Assembly (NCBI RefSeq): GCF_933775445.1
Contig: NC_065878.1
Location: 10,179,395 to 10,243,394 of the forward strand
Reading direction: 5' to 3'
From: Argentina anserina
Lineage: Eukaryota > Streptophyta > Magnoliopsida > Rosales > Rosaceae
Length of the DNA stretch: 64,000 nt
This document shows positions 39,201 through 50,519 of this stretch, piece after piece. The position numbers and the translations under genes were made by a program. Under the pieces are notes generated by a model that was not told the DNA's origin, did not search any database, and saw only the letters and a program-made list of their open reading frames with translations. The stretch's first letter is position 1. Every line of letters starts with the position of its first letter.

Positions 39201-42200
39201 TAGCTCACAATTTCTTGCACTTTGGACAATGTTAGTTGTATTTTGACTTGGGTTTATGCAAGAACTACGGTAACAGAGCGTCGCCGGCTTTGGAATGATC
39301 TGTTTCATGTTAAAAATGTCTTTGTTCAGAGACCCTGGATAATGTTTGGTGACTTTAATTGTGTCCTAGGTGCTCATGAAAAACGAGATGGAATTCTTCC
39401 TAATGTCGTTTCATGTTCAGACTTTCAGGACATGTCAACTAATTGTGAGTTGGTTCATCTTCCTACTAAAGGATTGCCTTATACCTAGACGAATAGAAGG
39501 GGTGTCAGTGCAAGTGTTGAAATGAGGCTTGATTGGTGTCTTAATAATTTCTCTTGGATGGATGTTTGGCGCAATTTGGAGTGCACTACTCTTCCTCGTT
39601 TTTTCTTAGATCATTGTCCTGTTTTAGTGTCCTTTTCAAAGCTTATACTTACCCAAAGATCACCATTTCAGTTCCATCGCATGTGGCTAGATCATTCAAA
39701 TTTTCTTTCTTTGGTGAAGGAGGTTTGGCAGATTTATCATTTCTATGGTAATCCAATATTTGTTTTGGCTTCTAAGTTGCAGACTCTTAAACAACAGATT
39801 CTGGTTTGGAATAAAGCTGAGTTTGGGGATGTAAACATAATGGTGGAGAAGTCATTTGATTATTTGCATATAGTTCAGCGGGAAATTGCTAGCTTGGGTC
39901 GTTCTGATGACTTGCTTTCCATGGAGACTGTTGCCAGTGCTCAAGTTCATGTGGCTCTTTTGCTTCAAGAGAAATTTTTATGTGATAAATCAAGTATAAA
40001 ATGGCTTACTAAAGGTGACCGAAACTCTTATTTCTTCCATGCAATGGTTAAAGTCCGGCATATTAAACAGTCATTATCAATTATGAGAGATGGAAACAAC
40101 ATTATTGATGACCCAAAAGAGATTAGTGATCATGTGGTAAATTATTTCAATGGCCTCTTCACAACAAAGTTGTCTTTTAACCGGCTGTTCTTCTTTGTCA
40201 ACGCCTACTAAGGACCTATAGGTTCGCCTACTTGACTTATGAAAGATAATGAGAATCGAAATTCTTTTGTAAGAGACACTAGTCTAGTTTCTCTAGTAAT
40301 TCTTAATCTCGTGACTACTGAGGATAATGTTATGTTAACAACCATTTCCACATCTGAGGAAATATTTCAAACTATGTGTTCCATAGATCATAATAGCTCT
40401 CCTTGGTCCAGATGGTTTTGGTGGAATTTTTTTTATGAAGTGTTGGTCAGTTGTGGTGTAAAGGTAGTCCAAGTTGTTCATAATTTTTTCAATACTGGAT
40501 ACATTCTCCCCCACTTCAATTCCAATTTAATTATCTTGATTCCTAAAGTCCCTAGAGTAGACACCGTAATGCAGTTGCGTCCTATTGCTATGGCGAATTT
40601 TATTTTCAAGCTTATCACAAAGATTTTAGCTGACCGTTTGGAAAGTATTGCTTCTCGGATTATTCCATCCAACCAAAGTACTTTTTATAGAGGCCGCACT
40701 ATTGCAGACCCCATTATATTGACTTCAGAATGCATTAACCTCTTGGATCATAATTGTAAGGGCGGTAAAATTGCAATTAAGTTTGATGTGCAAAAGGCAT
40801 TTGATACGCTTGATTGGGGTTTCTTACTTCGGGTTTTGAAGGCTTTTAGTTTTTTAGATCCTTTTTGTGACTGAATTAAAGCCATTTTGGGGTCTACAAA
40901 CTTATCAATTTTAGTTAATGGTGAGATGGAAGGGTTTTTTCCTTGTTCTCATGGTGTTCATCAATGAGATCATTTGTCACCTATTATCTTTTGTCTTGCG
41001 GAAGATGTTTTAAGTAGACGTCTCAGTAACCTGCTGAGGATGGACTTATTGATTTACTGTCAGCTCCTCTTAGTATTACTCTACCCTCACATGTTCTATT
41101 TGCATATGAGATTATGGTTTTTATGTGGGGTACCAAGAGATTTTTGAAGAATCTAAAAAAGTTTATGGAGGAATATGGCTTGAATTCAGGGCAAATAGTC
41201 AATAAAATCTAAATCGCTTGTGTTCTTTGGGAAATATACTCACCGTAGACGCTTTGTTATCCGGAAAATTTTGGGTGTCAAGCAGGGGTCTCTTCCATTC
41301 ACATACCTTGGGGTTCCGATTTTCTAGAGACGTCTCAAGAAGGTGTATTTTCATGCCATTGCTGATAGAGTGAGATGCAAGTTGTCCTCTTGGAAATGTT
41401 CTCTTTTGTCGCAAGCGGGTAGGCTACAACTTATTCAGTCAATAATTCAAGGCATTTTGGTTTATAGTTTTCAAATTTATGAGTGGCCGGCTGGTTTACT
41501 TCATGACCTTCAATCTTGGATCATGAATTTTTTTTTGGACTAGAGACCCTTTGAAAATAGGCTTCTCTTGTTGCTTGGCGTCACTGTTGTGAACCCAAAG
41601 AGGAAGGAGGTTTGGGGTTACGTGATCTATTTGAGGCTAATCGTGCTTTTCTAATAAAGAGATGTTGGGAGATGCTCTCTTCTTCCTCTCCAGCCTCTAT
41701 TTTTCTTAGAACTGATTTTTTGAAAGATGATTTCCAACCTATAAAGTCTTACAAGAGATCTTCAGTCTGGTTGGGTCTCAAAAAAGTTTGGCCAATGTTT
41801 TTAAATTCTTTGCATTGGACTGTTGGTTATGGTAAGAAGATATCTTTTTGGCAAGATAATTGGTTGGGTGAGCCTCTTGCTACTAGTGTTGGAGTAAGTG
41901 GCTCTATTCCACTTCATGCTAAGGTGAATGATGTTATTGTTGATTCTCATTGGGTTCTCCCAGTAGATTTTATTTCTTCATTCCCTCAAGCAGCAGAAAA
42001 AATTGAGTGCATTGCTCTGCCTGATGCAGACACATCTGACTCTCTTTTATGGCCACACTCCTCCTCAAGAATTCTAACAACAAAAGAAGCATTTGTTTTC
42101 TTCTCAAATCATGGTGGGCATAAAGATTGGGGTAAAGTGATTTGGAGTAAAGCAATTCAACCCCGCAAAACTCTTGTTGTTTGGAAGGCTCTTCATGGGC

Positions 42201-42880
42201 GTTTACTAACTGATGATGTTTTACAACGACGAGATTTTTCACTTCCATCTCGTTGCTTCTTTTGTGGAAGTCATGCAGAATCGGGTACACATCTTCTTTT
42301 GCATTGTTATGAAATTGTGGCTTTATGGGAATGAGTTTGCCTTATATTTTCTCATTCATTCTCGCCTTGGGGTACCCTTGATGAAGTGTTTAATGGTGTT
42401 GATGTTTCAACGTTCCCAAAACCTAAATGTCGACTTTGGTTGATAGTCTCTTGTAATCTAATTTGGTTTTTTTGGATCACTAGGAATCTAGTGCGTTTTG
42501 AATGTAAGATTTTTAATGTTTGGGAAGCCCAACGTCATCTTTTAGAATTGTTCAGAGAGTATGCTCTGCATTCTTTTCATCATTACAAGAAGCATCACAA
42601 TATGTTTATTTTCTCTATTCTTAGAATTTCAAAACTGTCTGCTAATGCTACCAGCTTCATCTCGTCCTTTAATTAAGGGTTTCTTGGCTGAGGGTTTGCT
42701 ATTTGCTAGGGGTTTTTATATCTATGGTTTTGCATTTGTGGATGTACAAAAGCCGGATTGAGCTTTTGTTTATCGTCTTTGTTAGAGTTTATCAAACATA
42801 GGAGGTCAGGTTCTTTTATCTCACTCCTTTGTTAGTTTGATTTCAATAAATTAAGGGCAGTTTGTCCTATTAAAAAAAAC
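39200..42880 (+). mobile_element. 5'-truncated LINE (non-LTR retrotransposon), dead
   Basis: Domain order is endonuclease C-terminal half, reverse transcriptase, then the zinc-binding region that follows plant LINE reverse transcriptases. The 3' end is TCAATAAATTAAGGGCAGTT followed by an A run near 42873-42880. The 5' end lies inside the endonuclease, the usual result of incomplete target-primed copying. I could not read a certain target duplication, so the 5' limit is approximate. It is the source, or a close sister of the source, of the fragment at 23209-23710. Confidence 0.85.
39222..42760 (+). pseudogene. LINE ORF2: endonuclease and reverse transcriptase, broken
   Basis: The endonuclease part has MFGDFNCVLGAHEKRDG (39340-39395) and SDH-like LDHCPVLVSF. 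A stop (TAG at 39486) separates it from the rest of the frame. The linker (39522-40211) leads to LTKGDRNSYFFHA. A frameshift near 40165 precedes the reverse transcriptase (40239-40874), which has LRPIAMANFIFKLITKILA and FDVQKAFDTLDW. The catalytic FADD position reads FAYE (about 41098-41109), so both active-site Asp are lost. After further stops, the frame 41612-42334 holds GLRDLFEANRAFLIK and the zinc-binding CFFCGSHAESGTHLLLHC. More frames follow to 42760. Inactive. Confidence 0.9.
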
Positions 42881-43513
42881 TTGGAAAAAAAGGCCAAAAC
42901 ACATGAACTACGTAATGACAAAATATCCAAAATAACTTGAATAAGTGGGCATGGAAAAATGAAGGGGGTTGATTTCAGTTTTCTTTTTTGGTATTATACA
43001 AACAACTCAAATGCATCATACTAATCTTCCATCCCCTGTGAATTCGATTTTGTTTCATTAGATTAAATAGTATGCCCTTTTATTTAAAAATAAATGTCAG
43101 TAAGACGTGTGAATAAAATTTCAGAGCAATTCTGTCTTTTTCTATTAATGAAAAAAAAAGCTAATTTTTGTTGAAATTAAATGTTTTTAAACTCATGAGT
43201 CACCCATATCACCATTTTGCGTTGCAGTCATAACCTCACTCTGTTCGGTCCCTGCCGTTCGAGTATCCCAGAAAGAGAAGCAAGGAGAAAAGGGCATCCA
43301 ATTAGCTTGAAAGAAAAATGAAACATTCTGGTGAGTAGTCAGTATTGAGTACTTTTCTGGGTCAATTGGGTTTCATCTCTATTACCTTATTCCTCCATGT
43401 TCTTCTCATCGACTGAACACAAAACCGTGTTTCACTTTGCCACCCAGTTTTTCAGTTTCTATAATTAGTTATGGGTATTTGCTCGTGTTTATAGATCGTG
43501 ATGCTAGTTATCT
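42881..43513. other. spacer with a possible leader sequence
   Basis: Mostly AT-rich. At 43230-43335 a purine-rich leader-like stretch ends in ATGAAACATTCTG followed by GTGAGT, which could be the first coding exon of a gene whose remaining exons I cannot find. The evidence is too weak to call a gene. Confidence 0.3.
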
Positions 43514-43521
43514 GTTTATAT

Positions 43522-43611
43522 CAAGGGCGGACCCAGGAATTCAACATAGGGTGGACTTGAATTTGTTAACAAAAATTTTCTTAACGGTGTAAGAGAATTT
43601 TCACACCTAGT

Positions 43612-43655
<44 letters not shown>

Positions 43656-43885
43656 CTTTTTTTTTCAGATAGATATCAATTATGTTTTTGTATTCATGCT
43701 TTTAGTACTATCTATTGAACTCAACCCACTTAATCTAGTATCTAAGAAGTTTTCACGTAACTAAATCTCTTGCTTTTGAAACCACTCTTTTCCCTTGAGA
43801 AGACCAAACTCTATAAGTATATAGTAGTAAGTTTTTTTTTCCAGAAATCTGGGTGGACCTTAGAATACACGTAGGTCCGCCCCTG
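43522..43885. mobile_element. 364-bp hAT-type MITE
   Basis: The ends CAAGGGCGGACC and, at the right on the opposite strand, CAGGGGCGGACC are inverted repeats of the classic hAT CAGGGG type. The exact 8-bp duplication GTTTATAT lies on both sides (43514-43521 and 43886-43893). It contains a (GA)n run. No coding sequence. Confidence 0.88.
43614..43653. repeat. (GA)n microsatellite inside the MITE
   Basis: About twenty uninterrupted AG units, ending in GAGGTC. Confidence 0.95.
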
Positions 43886-43948
43886 GTTTATATTCTATGC
43901 CGAAGCACATGCATCCTCTTATAAAAACACGAATATCTGCATGCCTAG

Positions 43949-44582
43949 TGTCACGCCCCGCCAACCTTCATAGAATTTTCCTTGGCATTTTTGAAGCCAG
44001 CATGGCTCAAGGAAGGTATTAGAGATCACTTAAGCACTTTAGAAGCATATGGAAGACTTTAGAACCCTCTAGAATGTCATAGAAGGTTATGGAAGACTTT
44101 AGAAGATCGTAGAAGCCTCTAGAGAGTTATAGAAGACTCTGGAAAGTCTTAAAAGTCTCTAGAAGGTTTGGGAACCTTTGGACATCTTTCAAACTCTCTA
44201 GAACCTTAGAGAGGCTCAAAGACCTAGACCACTCCGGAAGTTTCTAGAATACTCAAGGTATTACTTAGACTTGTATATACTTGTGTAGAACTCTCTAGAA
44301 GCAACTACACTTGTACATAGTCCTAGAATTCTCTAGAAATATTGAGGTAGGATGAGGAGGCCTATAAATAGCAAGACACCCCTCACATTTGAGACATCAA
44401 GCGAGAAGTCATCAAGCATACTTGTAAGCTTTCTTTCCTTGTTCAATATAAGTTCTCTTTAGAGATATATTCTTTGCCTTTTCAATTGTTCTAGCAGGGC
44501 GATTGCGAGAGTAAGGCTGACTTAACATAAGGGAGTTGCTAAGGCGGCACAAGTAGCATAGCAAAAGAGTAAGCTCATGACA
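43949..44582 (+). repeat. 5' LTR with repeated CTCTAGAAG-type words
   Basis: 634 bp with TG...CA ends. A TATA box TATAAATA stands at 44363-44370. From 44030 to 44340 the sequence is built of loosely repeated AGAAG, CTCTAGAA and GAAGACTTTAGAA words, giving many GAA and TTC half sites. The 3' part (44400-44580) is less repetitive. Confidence 0.85.
44237..44249 (+). promoter_or_regulatory. heat-shock-element-like motif in the gypsy LTR
   Basis: GAAGTTTCTAGAA is a perfect three-unit array GAA-nn-TTC-nn-GAA, the known consensus for heat-shock factor binding. It lies about 115 bp upstream of the LTR TATA box. Other half sites (TTCTAGAA, CTCTAGAAG) surround it. Binding is inferred from consensus only, and the AGAA-rich background raises the chance of a fortuitous match. 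Confidence 0.45.
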
Positions 44583-44627
44583 GGTGGTATCAGAGCCGAA
44601 GTTCGATCAAGAGACTAACTCGACACA

Positions 44628-45682
44628 ATGGCTAAGAATAGCAATCCTGTTGGTAGTGTTTCCGACGACACGCAAGAGAAGGGTCATGAAGAACTTGTCA
44701 ACCCAACGGTTCCAAAGAAGGAACGACTCAAGGACATGTTAGCTACAATCGACTCACGACTAACTCAAGTGGAAGAGAGTGTGAGTGGCATGGGGGCACA
44801 GGTGGAAGACTTGGAGGCGGAGGACGCCGTAATCCACACTGTGATCAAGGGCATGATGCTCAAGCTAGAGGAGTCCTTGTGGGGTGAGATAGACAAGGTT
44901 CGCGAGGAGTTCATAGGGGAACTCGCCCGGATGCGTGAAGTACAAGAAATGGAGCATAATAGCATGTTTGCACGCATGAAGGAGATCCAGGCAGATTATG
45001 CACGCATGGAGGCAATGCAGGCAGATCTTGCCCTATGCAAGCGCGCACTAGCTGCGGGGCTAACACTAGCAATACCGTAGAGTCCAAGCGGATCAAGGTG
45101 CCAAAGCCAAAGAGCTTCGGAGGGATGCGCAACGCTGAAGAAGTAGATAACTTCTTATGGGGGCTAGATCAATACTTTGAAGCCGTAGGGTTCATGGAGG
45201 AGGATGCCAAGATAAAGACCGCGTCTCTTTATCTCACCGACACCACCATGCTATGGTGGAGGAGAAGGCGATGAGATGTCGAAAGAGGTACGTGCACCAT
45301 CTCTACCTTTAATGACTTTGTTAAAGAGCTCAAGAAGCAATTTTATCCCGAGAATGCCGAGGACGAGGCAAGAGCTCGCTTGCGAAAGCTTAAGCACATG
45401 GGGCCTATTCGTGATTATATTAGAGATTTCACTAACTTGGTGCTTGATATTCCCGACACATCTGACAAGGATGCTCTCTTCAATTTCATGGATGGTCTCC
45501 AATCATGGGCCAAGACGGAGCTTAGGCGACGTGGAGTACAAGACCTTGCCACCGCCATAGCCGTGGCCGAAGGCTTAGTGGATTTCTCAAGTTCAAGAGA
45601 GCCCACTAAGCCGAAGGAGAAGAAGAGCCGCTATGCCACAGGTAGGGGAGACAAAAGCCAACGCAAGGAGGAGCCCCGTTGA
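44628..45682 (+). pseudogene. gypsy gag, frameshifted
   Basis: The first frame (44628-45080) starts MAKNSNPVGSVSDDTQ and is coiled-coil rich (RLTQVEESVSGMGAQVEDLE). It leaves the frame near 45055. The second frame carries the retrotransposon gag core: KVPKPKSFGGMRNAEEVDNFLW, then ASLYLTDTTMLWWRR. It breaks again near 45270 and resumes as FNDFVKELKKQFYPENAEDEARARL to FSSSREPTKPKEKK, stopping at 45680. The usual CCHC zinc knuckle after this point is missing. There are at least two frameshifts. Confidence 0.85.
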
Positions 45683-45747
45683 GAGAGCTACTCGGTAAGG
45701 TTCAAGGATAAAGGTAAGGAAAGGGACATGAGGAGCTCGGACAATTC

Positions 45748-46057
45748 CGGTGTACCTATTTAATGGTGTAGGAGATAGTTCCGCAGATGTGGATTAGCGA
45801 AAATCGACAGAAAACTCTGAAAACTTAAAGTTGTTTTATTTTATCTTGTGGTGAGGATTAAGAAGATTTTACATTTTCATTTGATATAATACTTGAATTA
45901 TAAATTTGGTTTGTAATAATCAATTTAACGGAGTTGTACTATGAACTCAGTAATGATCTGCTGTGACATTAAAATGATTTCGATTTATTGAGATTGTTTT
46001 AGAATTTTTCATGGCTTCGAATTCGAGTTTCATACTTGAAATTTCGGGGGCGTGACA
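45748..46057 (-). repeat. Tekay-like LTR terminal fragment, reversed
   Basis: The minus strand reads TGTCACGCCCCCGAAATTTC from 46057 downward. It then follows the first 300 bp of the LTR at 32468, as far as the AATAGGTGCACCGG region. The orientation is opposite to the LTRs at 32468 and 47510. It abuts the truncated gypsy gag directly. Confidence 0.8.
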
Positions 46058-46403
46058 GCTTATTCAGATTAGTTTTCTCTTACGTCTTTCTAAAGAGTTT
46101 AATATGCCACTAAGCCTTTGGAATTTGGTAATAAAGTGGGAGCTCCTATCTCAATTGGTAGAGGGACTTGTACCTTTCTCCTCTTTAGTAATAAACAGAA
46201 GAAAAAGTTATGACTGATCTGGTGATCCTTGTATAACAATGTGGTCGATGTTGTCAATTCTGTAACAAACATACCAGATTTTCTAACTATATAACATTAG
46301 CCTCTACTTTCTATGATCCCATTATAAGAAAGCAGAATGACATCAACTTTTAGTTGGTCTTCTTATTCAACTGCATTAATCTTTTCTGGAACTCTATTTT
46401 AAG

Positions 46404-46558
46404 GGTATGATGGACTTAATAGTGGAGTCTACAACCTCAGTGCTAAGAACCTGGGAAAGTGAAATCCAAACACAGGGAGGAACAGCAGAATCACAGTTCA
46501 TGAGAATTTGAAAAAATATCCGGCGATATAATTGCAAAACTTGTTTTCAGAGGTTACT
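46404..46558 (+). pseudogene. CYP714 exon 3 fragment
   Basis: After TTTTAAG (acceptor-like) the frame reads GMMDLIVESTTSVLRTWESEI, almost the start of exon 3 of the intact gene (GMMNLIVDSTTSMLRTWDKEV). Small deletions then shift the frame. Traces such as GDIIAKTCF can be followed to about 46555, where homology stops. No other P450 exon is nearby, so this is a stray piece of a fourth copy. The 340 bp to its left (46058-46403) hold nothing else that I can identify. Confidence 0.88.
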
Positions 46559-46590
46559 TCTCTTATCTAGTTGTTGGCACCAAGCTGTTT

Positions 46591-47172
46591 GTGTCCCATG
46601 AACTATGTGTTGTCTTCTGCTTTGACGCGGCTTTCCCGGACCAAAAATGGAGACTAGTCCCTACTATGTGCGCTGGCGGCCCTTTTCGTTTTTACTGCCG
46701 AGCTTTAGTCCTGGACCTGCCGGATGATGACAACAACAACAACAAGAACCAGAAGAAGCTCATTTTTGGTTATCATATTCATACTCTGCGTGTGGGAATA
46801 TATCTCTATGAGGATAAGGAAAAGGGACAAGAATCCTTGAAGCGAATTGGGTTGGTCAAGCTGCCAGTGTCAGTGTTTCCTCGCGGATGGGACGACCCTG
46901 GAGCGTGTGATATTGTCCACATTGGTGATAACAAGGGCTGCTTTATCATCACTCAGTTTCTAAAACGTGATACGGGGTCAACCCCCGGAATTCATAACAA
47001 GCGGGGGATTTCCCTTCCGTTTCAGTTTCATGTTGCTGCCAGTAAGGTGGACAGCGACGACTACAAGAATTGTTTCACTCTCCAATTCATGGCTCCTCGC
47101 ATGTTTGGATACGCTTCCAGCCCATCCACTCTTCCTTTTTCTCCGACGCTTGGTTGTTTTCTACTCGGATGA
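46591..47172 (+). CDS. unrecognised open frame downstream of the P450 fragment
   Basis: I do not recognise the family with confidence. The frame is open from about 46561 (VVGTKLFVSHELCVVFCFD) to TGA at 47170, about 200 codons. It is rich in aromatic and beta-strand-like segments (KWRLVPTM, RALVLDLPDDD, KLIFGYHIH, VGIYLYEDKEKG, GACDIVHIGDNKGCFIITQF). Repeated strand patterns would suit a beta-propeller or F-box-associated domain, but that is only an impression. There is no in-frame ATG near the beginning, so it is probably the 3' exon of a gene whose 5' part was replaced by the P450 exon-3 fragment. The following 340 bp (to 47509) are AT-rich with nothing seen. Confidence 0.45.
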   Translation: MSHELCVVFCFDAAFPDQKWRLVPTMCAGGPFRFYCRALVLDLPDDDNNNNKNQKKLIFGYHIHTLRVGIYLYEDKEKGQESLKRIGLVKLPVSVFPRGWDDPGACDIVHIGDNKGCFIITQFLKRDTGSTPGIHNKRGISLPFQFHVAASKVDSDDYKNCFTLQFMAPRMFGYASSPSTLPFSPTLGCFLLG

Positions 47173-47509
47173 CTTACTTTGTTGCATTGCTTAACCGCCT
47201 TAACACATCATTGTGGCAAATTTTATATGTATAATTATCCTTTAGGAGCTACTTGTTTTCCTTCCCCTGCATGTTATCATGTTAAGAGCATCCCATGCCA
47301 AACTAGACTTTCTATTTGGTAATTTGCTTTGTTTTTTTATGTCTGGTGCTATCCATCCCTGCCTTAATGAAATATATTTTCCTTGTTTCTTACTTTGCGC
47401 AAATATTTCACTAGTCAACTCTAAAGGCAATACTATATATATATGTAGGTATGCTATGTGCTTAATTGTGATTTGCATATCCAATACAGCTTCAAACGGT
47501 TTCAGTTTA

Positions 47510-50479
47510 TGTAACGACCCTAAAATTTCGAGTATAAAAACTCAAAATATTAAAGTCGTACAACACTAAAACAATCTCAAATGAATCGAAATCGTTTAAA
47601 TGCACAGCAGATCATTACTGAGTTCACAATACAAGTCAGACAACCAATTATTACAAACCAAATTTATAATTCAACATTACATAAAATGGAAATGTAATAA
47701 AACTCACAATCTCTCACAAAACTCACAAATAAATCCTCACAAGTTCTCACACACAAATCCGCGCTAAAAATCTCACCACAAGCAGGATAATGAATAACTT
47801 CGAGTCTCCGGAGTCGTCTTTCAATCTCCAATAATCAACACCTGCGGAATTATCCCCTACACCATCGGATTGGTGCACCGGAACTGTAAACACAAACCCG
47901 GTAAGCTTATAGCTCGTATGAGTAAAATGAAAATACACTCGCATATCAATATATACGAAAAATCCACAAATCAACAAATATAAATGCACTCATGAGTTAA
48001 TGGACGGCCCATCTGGTTGTCCCAAAAATATATGAAATGAAAGTGCTTATGAGAAATCGGGCAACCCTTCTGGTTACCCAAATACATTTATAATACGGGT
48101 ACTAATGAACGCTGGTACACATCTGTTACCCCTCATGTAGTACACCACCGATATTGGGTAACCACCTGCTACCCAACATCAAAACAATATGAGTACTCAT
48201 GAGCAGATAACCACCTGTTACCTCACGTGCAGTACTCCGACAGACAGACTAGAGCTCTAACTCTATCGTAACTTTCGCCCGGCCAAGGGCTAGGTTCCGA
48301 CTTGCCAACACGTACAATAATCACACCTCATATTGTACCAAAATCAAATCCGAAGACAAATCAATATTTTAACAATGTCCATATTAAAATCACGTACAAT
48401 AATTACACATCATATTGTACAAATCAAAATCACATGCTCGATACAACTCTCGTCATCAAAATGACATTATCACGATAAAATCATAACAGTACATTATATA
48501 GCAAACCATATATATATGTACCTATTTACCATTTATACAATATATATATATATATATAATCCACTATATCATATACATGTCATATTTCATAAACAAGTCC
48601 GAAGACAAAACGTTTGACAAACACCATGTTAAAACCACGTACAATAATCACACCTCATATTGTACAAATTTAATCACATGCTCAATATATAATTCTAGTC
48701 ATTGAAATGACATATTCACAATGAATTCATAACAGTATATAATATAGCAAACTATATATATATGTGCTTATTTACCATTTATACAAATATATATATCCCA
48801 CTATATCATATCATGTCGTATTTCAATATTTAAAACTCTTGCAAAAATCTTGAAATCACCGCAAGGGTAGATTTGTAAATATGTGAGATTTTACTCACCT
48901 TATCAACTCGAGCGTAATTCCACAATTCCCGAAGATAATTGTTTTCCTTGTTTTATTGATCACCTTGAAAAGATAAGAATAGAATTTAGAAACGTTTCGT
49001 AAACCTTTAAATGCCGTAACAGTAATAATCTGTTACTGTTCAGCAATTTCTGGTTTACGAATTACTGTTCATTGAGTACTATTCACGTATTTACTATTCA
49101 TGTACTACTGTACACATACTCATCCATTACGTATTCCTATACTAGTACATATTGTTTACGTATTTCCGTACATATAAATACTATTCAAATGTATATACTG
49201 TCTCAGTAAATATTAATTACTGATTTACTCTTCTGAAATTACTTTTTACATTTACTGAAAGTAATTTATATTTGCATTTACTGTATTAATTACTAATTTA
49301 CATTTTCTGAAATTAACATTTATCATACGTAAAAATAAATTACAAAATTACCCTTCGAAAACAATGTTCATTCTCCGCCGTACGTGGCGGCGCATAGATT
49401 ACACGCGCCACCTCCGGCAGACCGCGCTTGGCGCTCACGCGCCACTCACTGTGGCACCGCGTGGGGCACACGCGCCGAACCTATGGCTAGTGCGTAGCAC
49501 GCCACCGCCGCCCCATTTCTCCCCCTCTCCTTCTTCTCCGTCCCTGCACGGCCCAAGGCAACATCCTGACCACCTCACGCACTCACACGCGCCGCCTAAG
49601 GCGGCGGTGCTCAACTCTCCACCTACACCTCCGATCCTCCTCCAAAATCCTCCCAATCCATCCAAAAACATCACACAATCATCACAACCATGAATTGAAT
49701 GCATCCTTACCTAGATCGGAGCTCAAAATGCGTCGGAAAGGATTGAATCGTCGACGAGCTTCTCGCAGGATCTTCAATCGTCGATCCGGCTCCTTGGTGG
49801 CGAAGCGAGGCACGGGGTGCTAGAGGGTGGCAGTTGAGGGTCTCGCGATGCCCTAGGGAACGGCGGTGAGGGACACCGCAGCATGGAGGCGAAGATCGGG
49901 TGCGAGGCAGAGGAAGGCTCGGGGAGAGAGAGAGAGAGGCTCTCAGCGGCGAGACGGAGCGCCGCAAGCTCGGGGTCGACTGCGGAGGAGTGGGTGATGC
50001 TTCTGGGCTAGGCGGTGTGCATCACGGAGGCCGGTCGGTGAGGTTGCAGGCGAAGCTCGAGGGAGGGAGAGAGAGACTCGGGGAGGGTGAGAGAAGGAAT
50101 GAGGCGCGGGTGAAGGGTTTCCAGAAATGGAAACCCTAATCCCTAAATTTTTCTATTTATACTTATTTCCAAAATCGGAAACGAACTCCCGACGTTAATA
50201 ACTTTCACCTCCGACGTCCGATTCGAATGTGTCACATGTCCACGCACTCGTATCGACGAGCTCTACGACTTTCGTGAAGAAAGTTTTTACAAACGATCGA
50301 CGGAGTAAAAGTCGATATATACGTTGCAGAAACGTAACGTTTTTACTAAATAAACGTTCCGAAACGTTTCCGTTCGAGTTTCGAAATTTTGCAAGCAATC
50401 CAAATTTCATTTTAATGAATTTCACAACTTAGAAATTAAACAATCCAAACATCGTTCTGAAAAAATCGGGTTATTACAT
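47510..50479 (-). repeat. 3' LTR of the Tekay-like element
   Basis: The plus strand reads TGTAACGACCC ... GGGTTATTACA, 2970 bp with TGTAA/TTACA ends. The right copy at 61600-64000 matches it until the window ends. A GC-rich block (49370-50130) gives overlapping open frames on both strands. These are composition effects and are not annotated as genes. Confidence 0.92.
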
Positions 50480-50519
50480 TCTACCCCCCGTTAAAGGAAT
50501 TTTGTCCCGAAATTCAATC

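Larger units (their letters stand above)
43949..45747 (+). mobile_element. 5' part of a gypsy-type retrotransposon
   Basis: The LTR (43949-44582) starts TGTCACGCCCCG and ends CATGACA. A primer-site match TGGTATCAGAGCC (tRNA-Met) follows at 44585-44597. A gag frame follows. The element is cut off near 45747, where a reverse-oriented Tekay-like LTR fragment begins. No protease or pol is present. The missing 3' half may have been lost by recombination or replaced by the other LTR. Confidence 0.85.

Noticed and set aside
43320..43332. ATGAAACATTCTG with a GTGAGT donor as a first coding exon
   Set aside because: No downstream exon, domain or frame continuation could be found. It is kept only as a note in the spacer entry.
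45276..45606. Frames at 45276-45560 (plus) and 45415-45606 (minus)
   Set aside because: They overlap the recognised gypsy gag frame and are alternative-frame shadows.
49364..50139. Pro/Ser- and Arg-rich open frames in the Tekay-like LTR (also at 63467-63986 and 35421-35817)
   Set aside because: Low-complexity products of a GC-rich LTR. The same positions are open on both strands and they vary between LTR copies.
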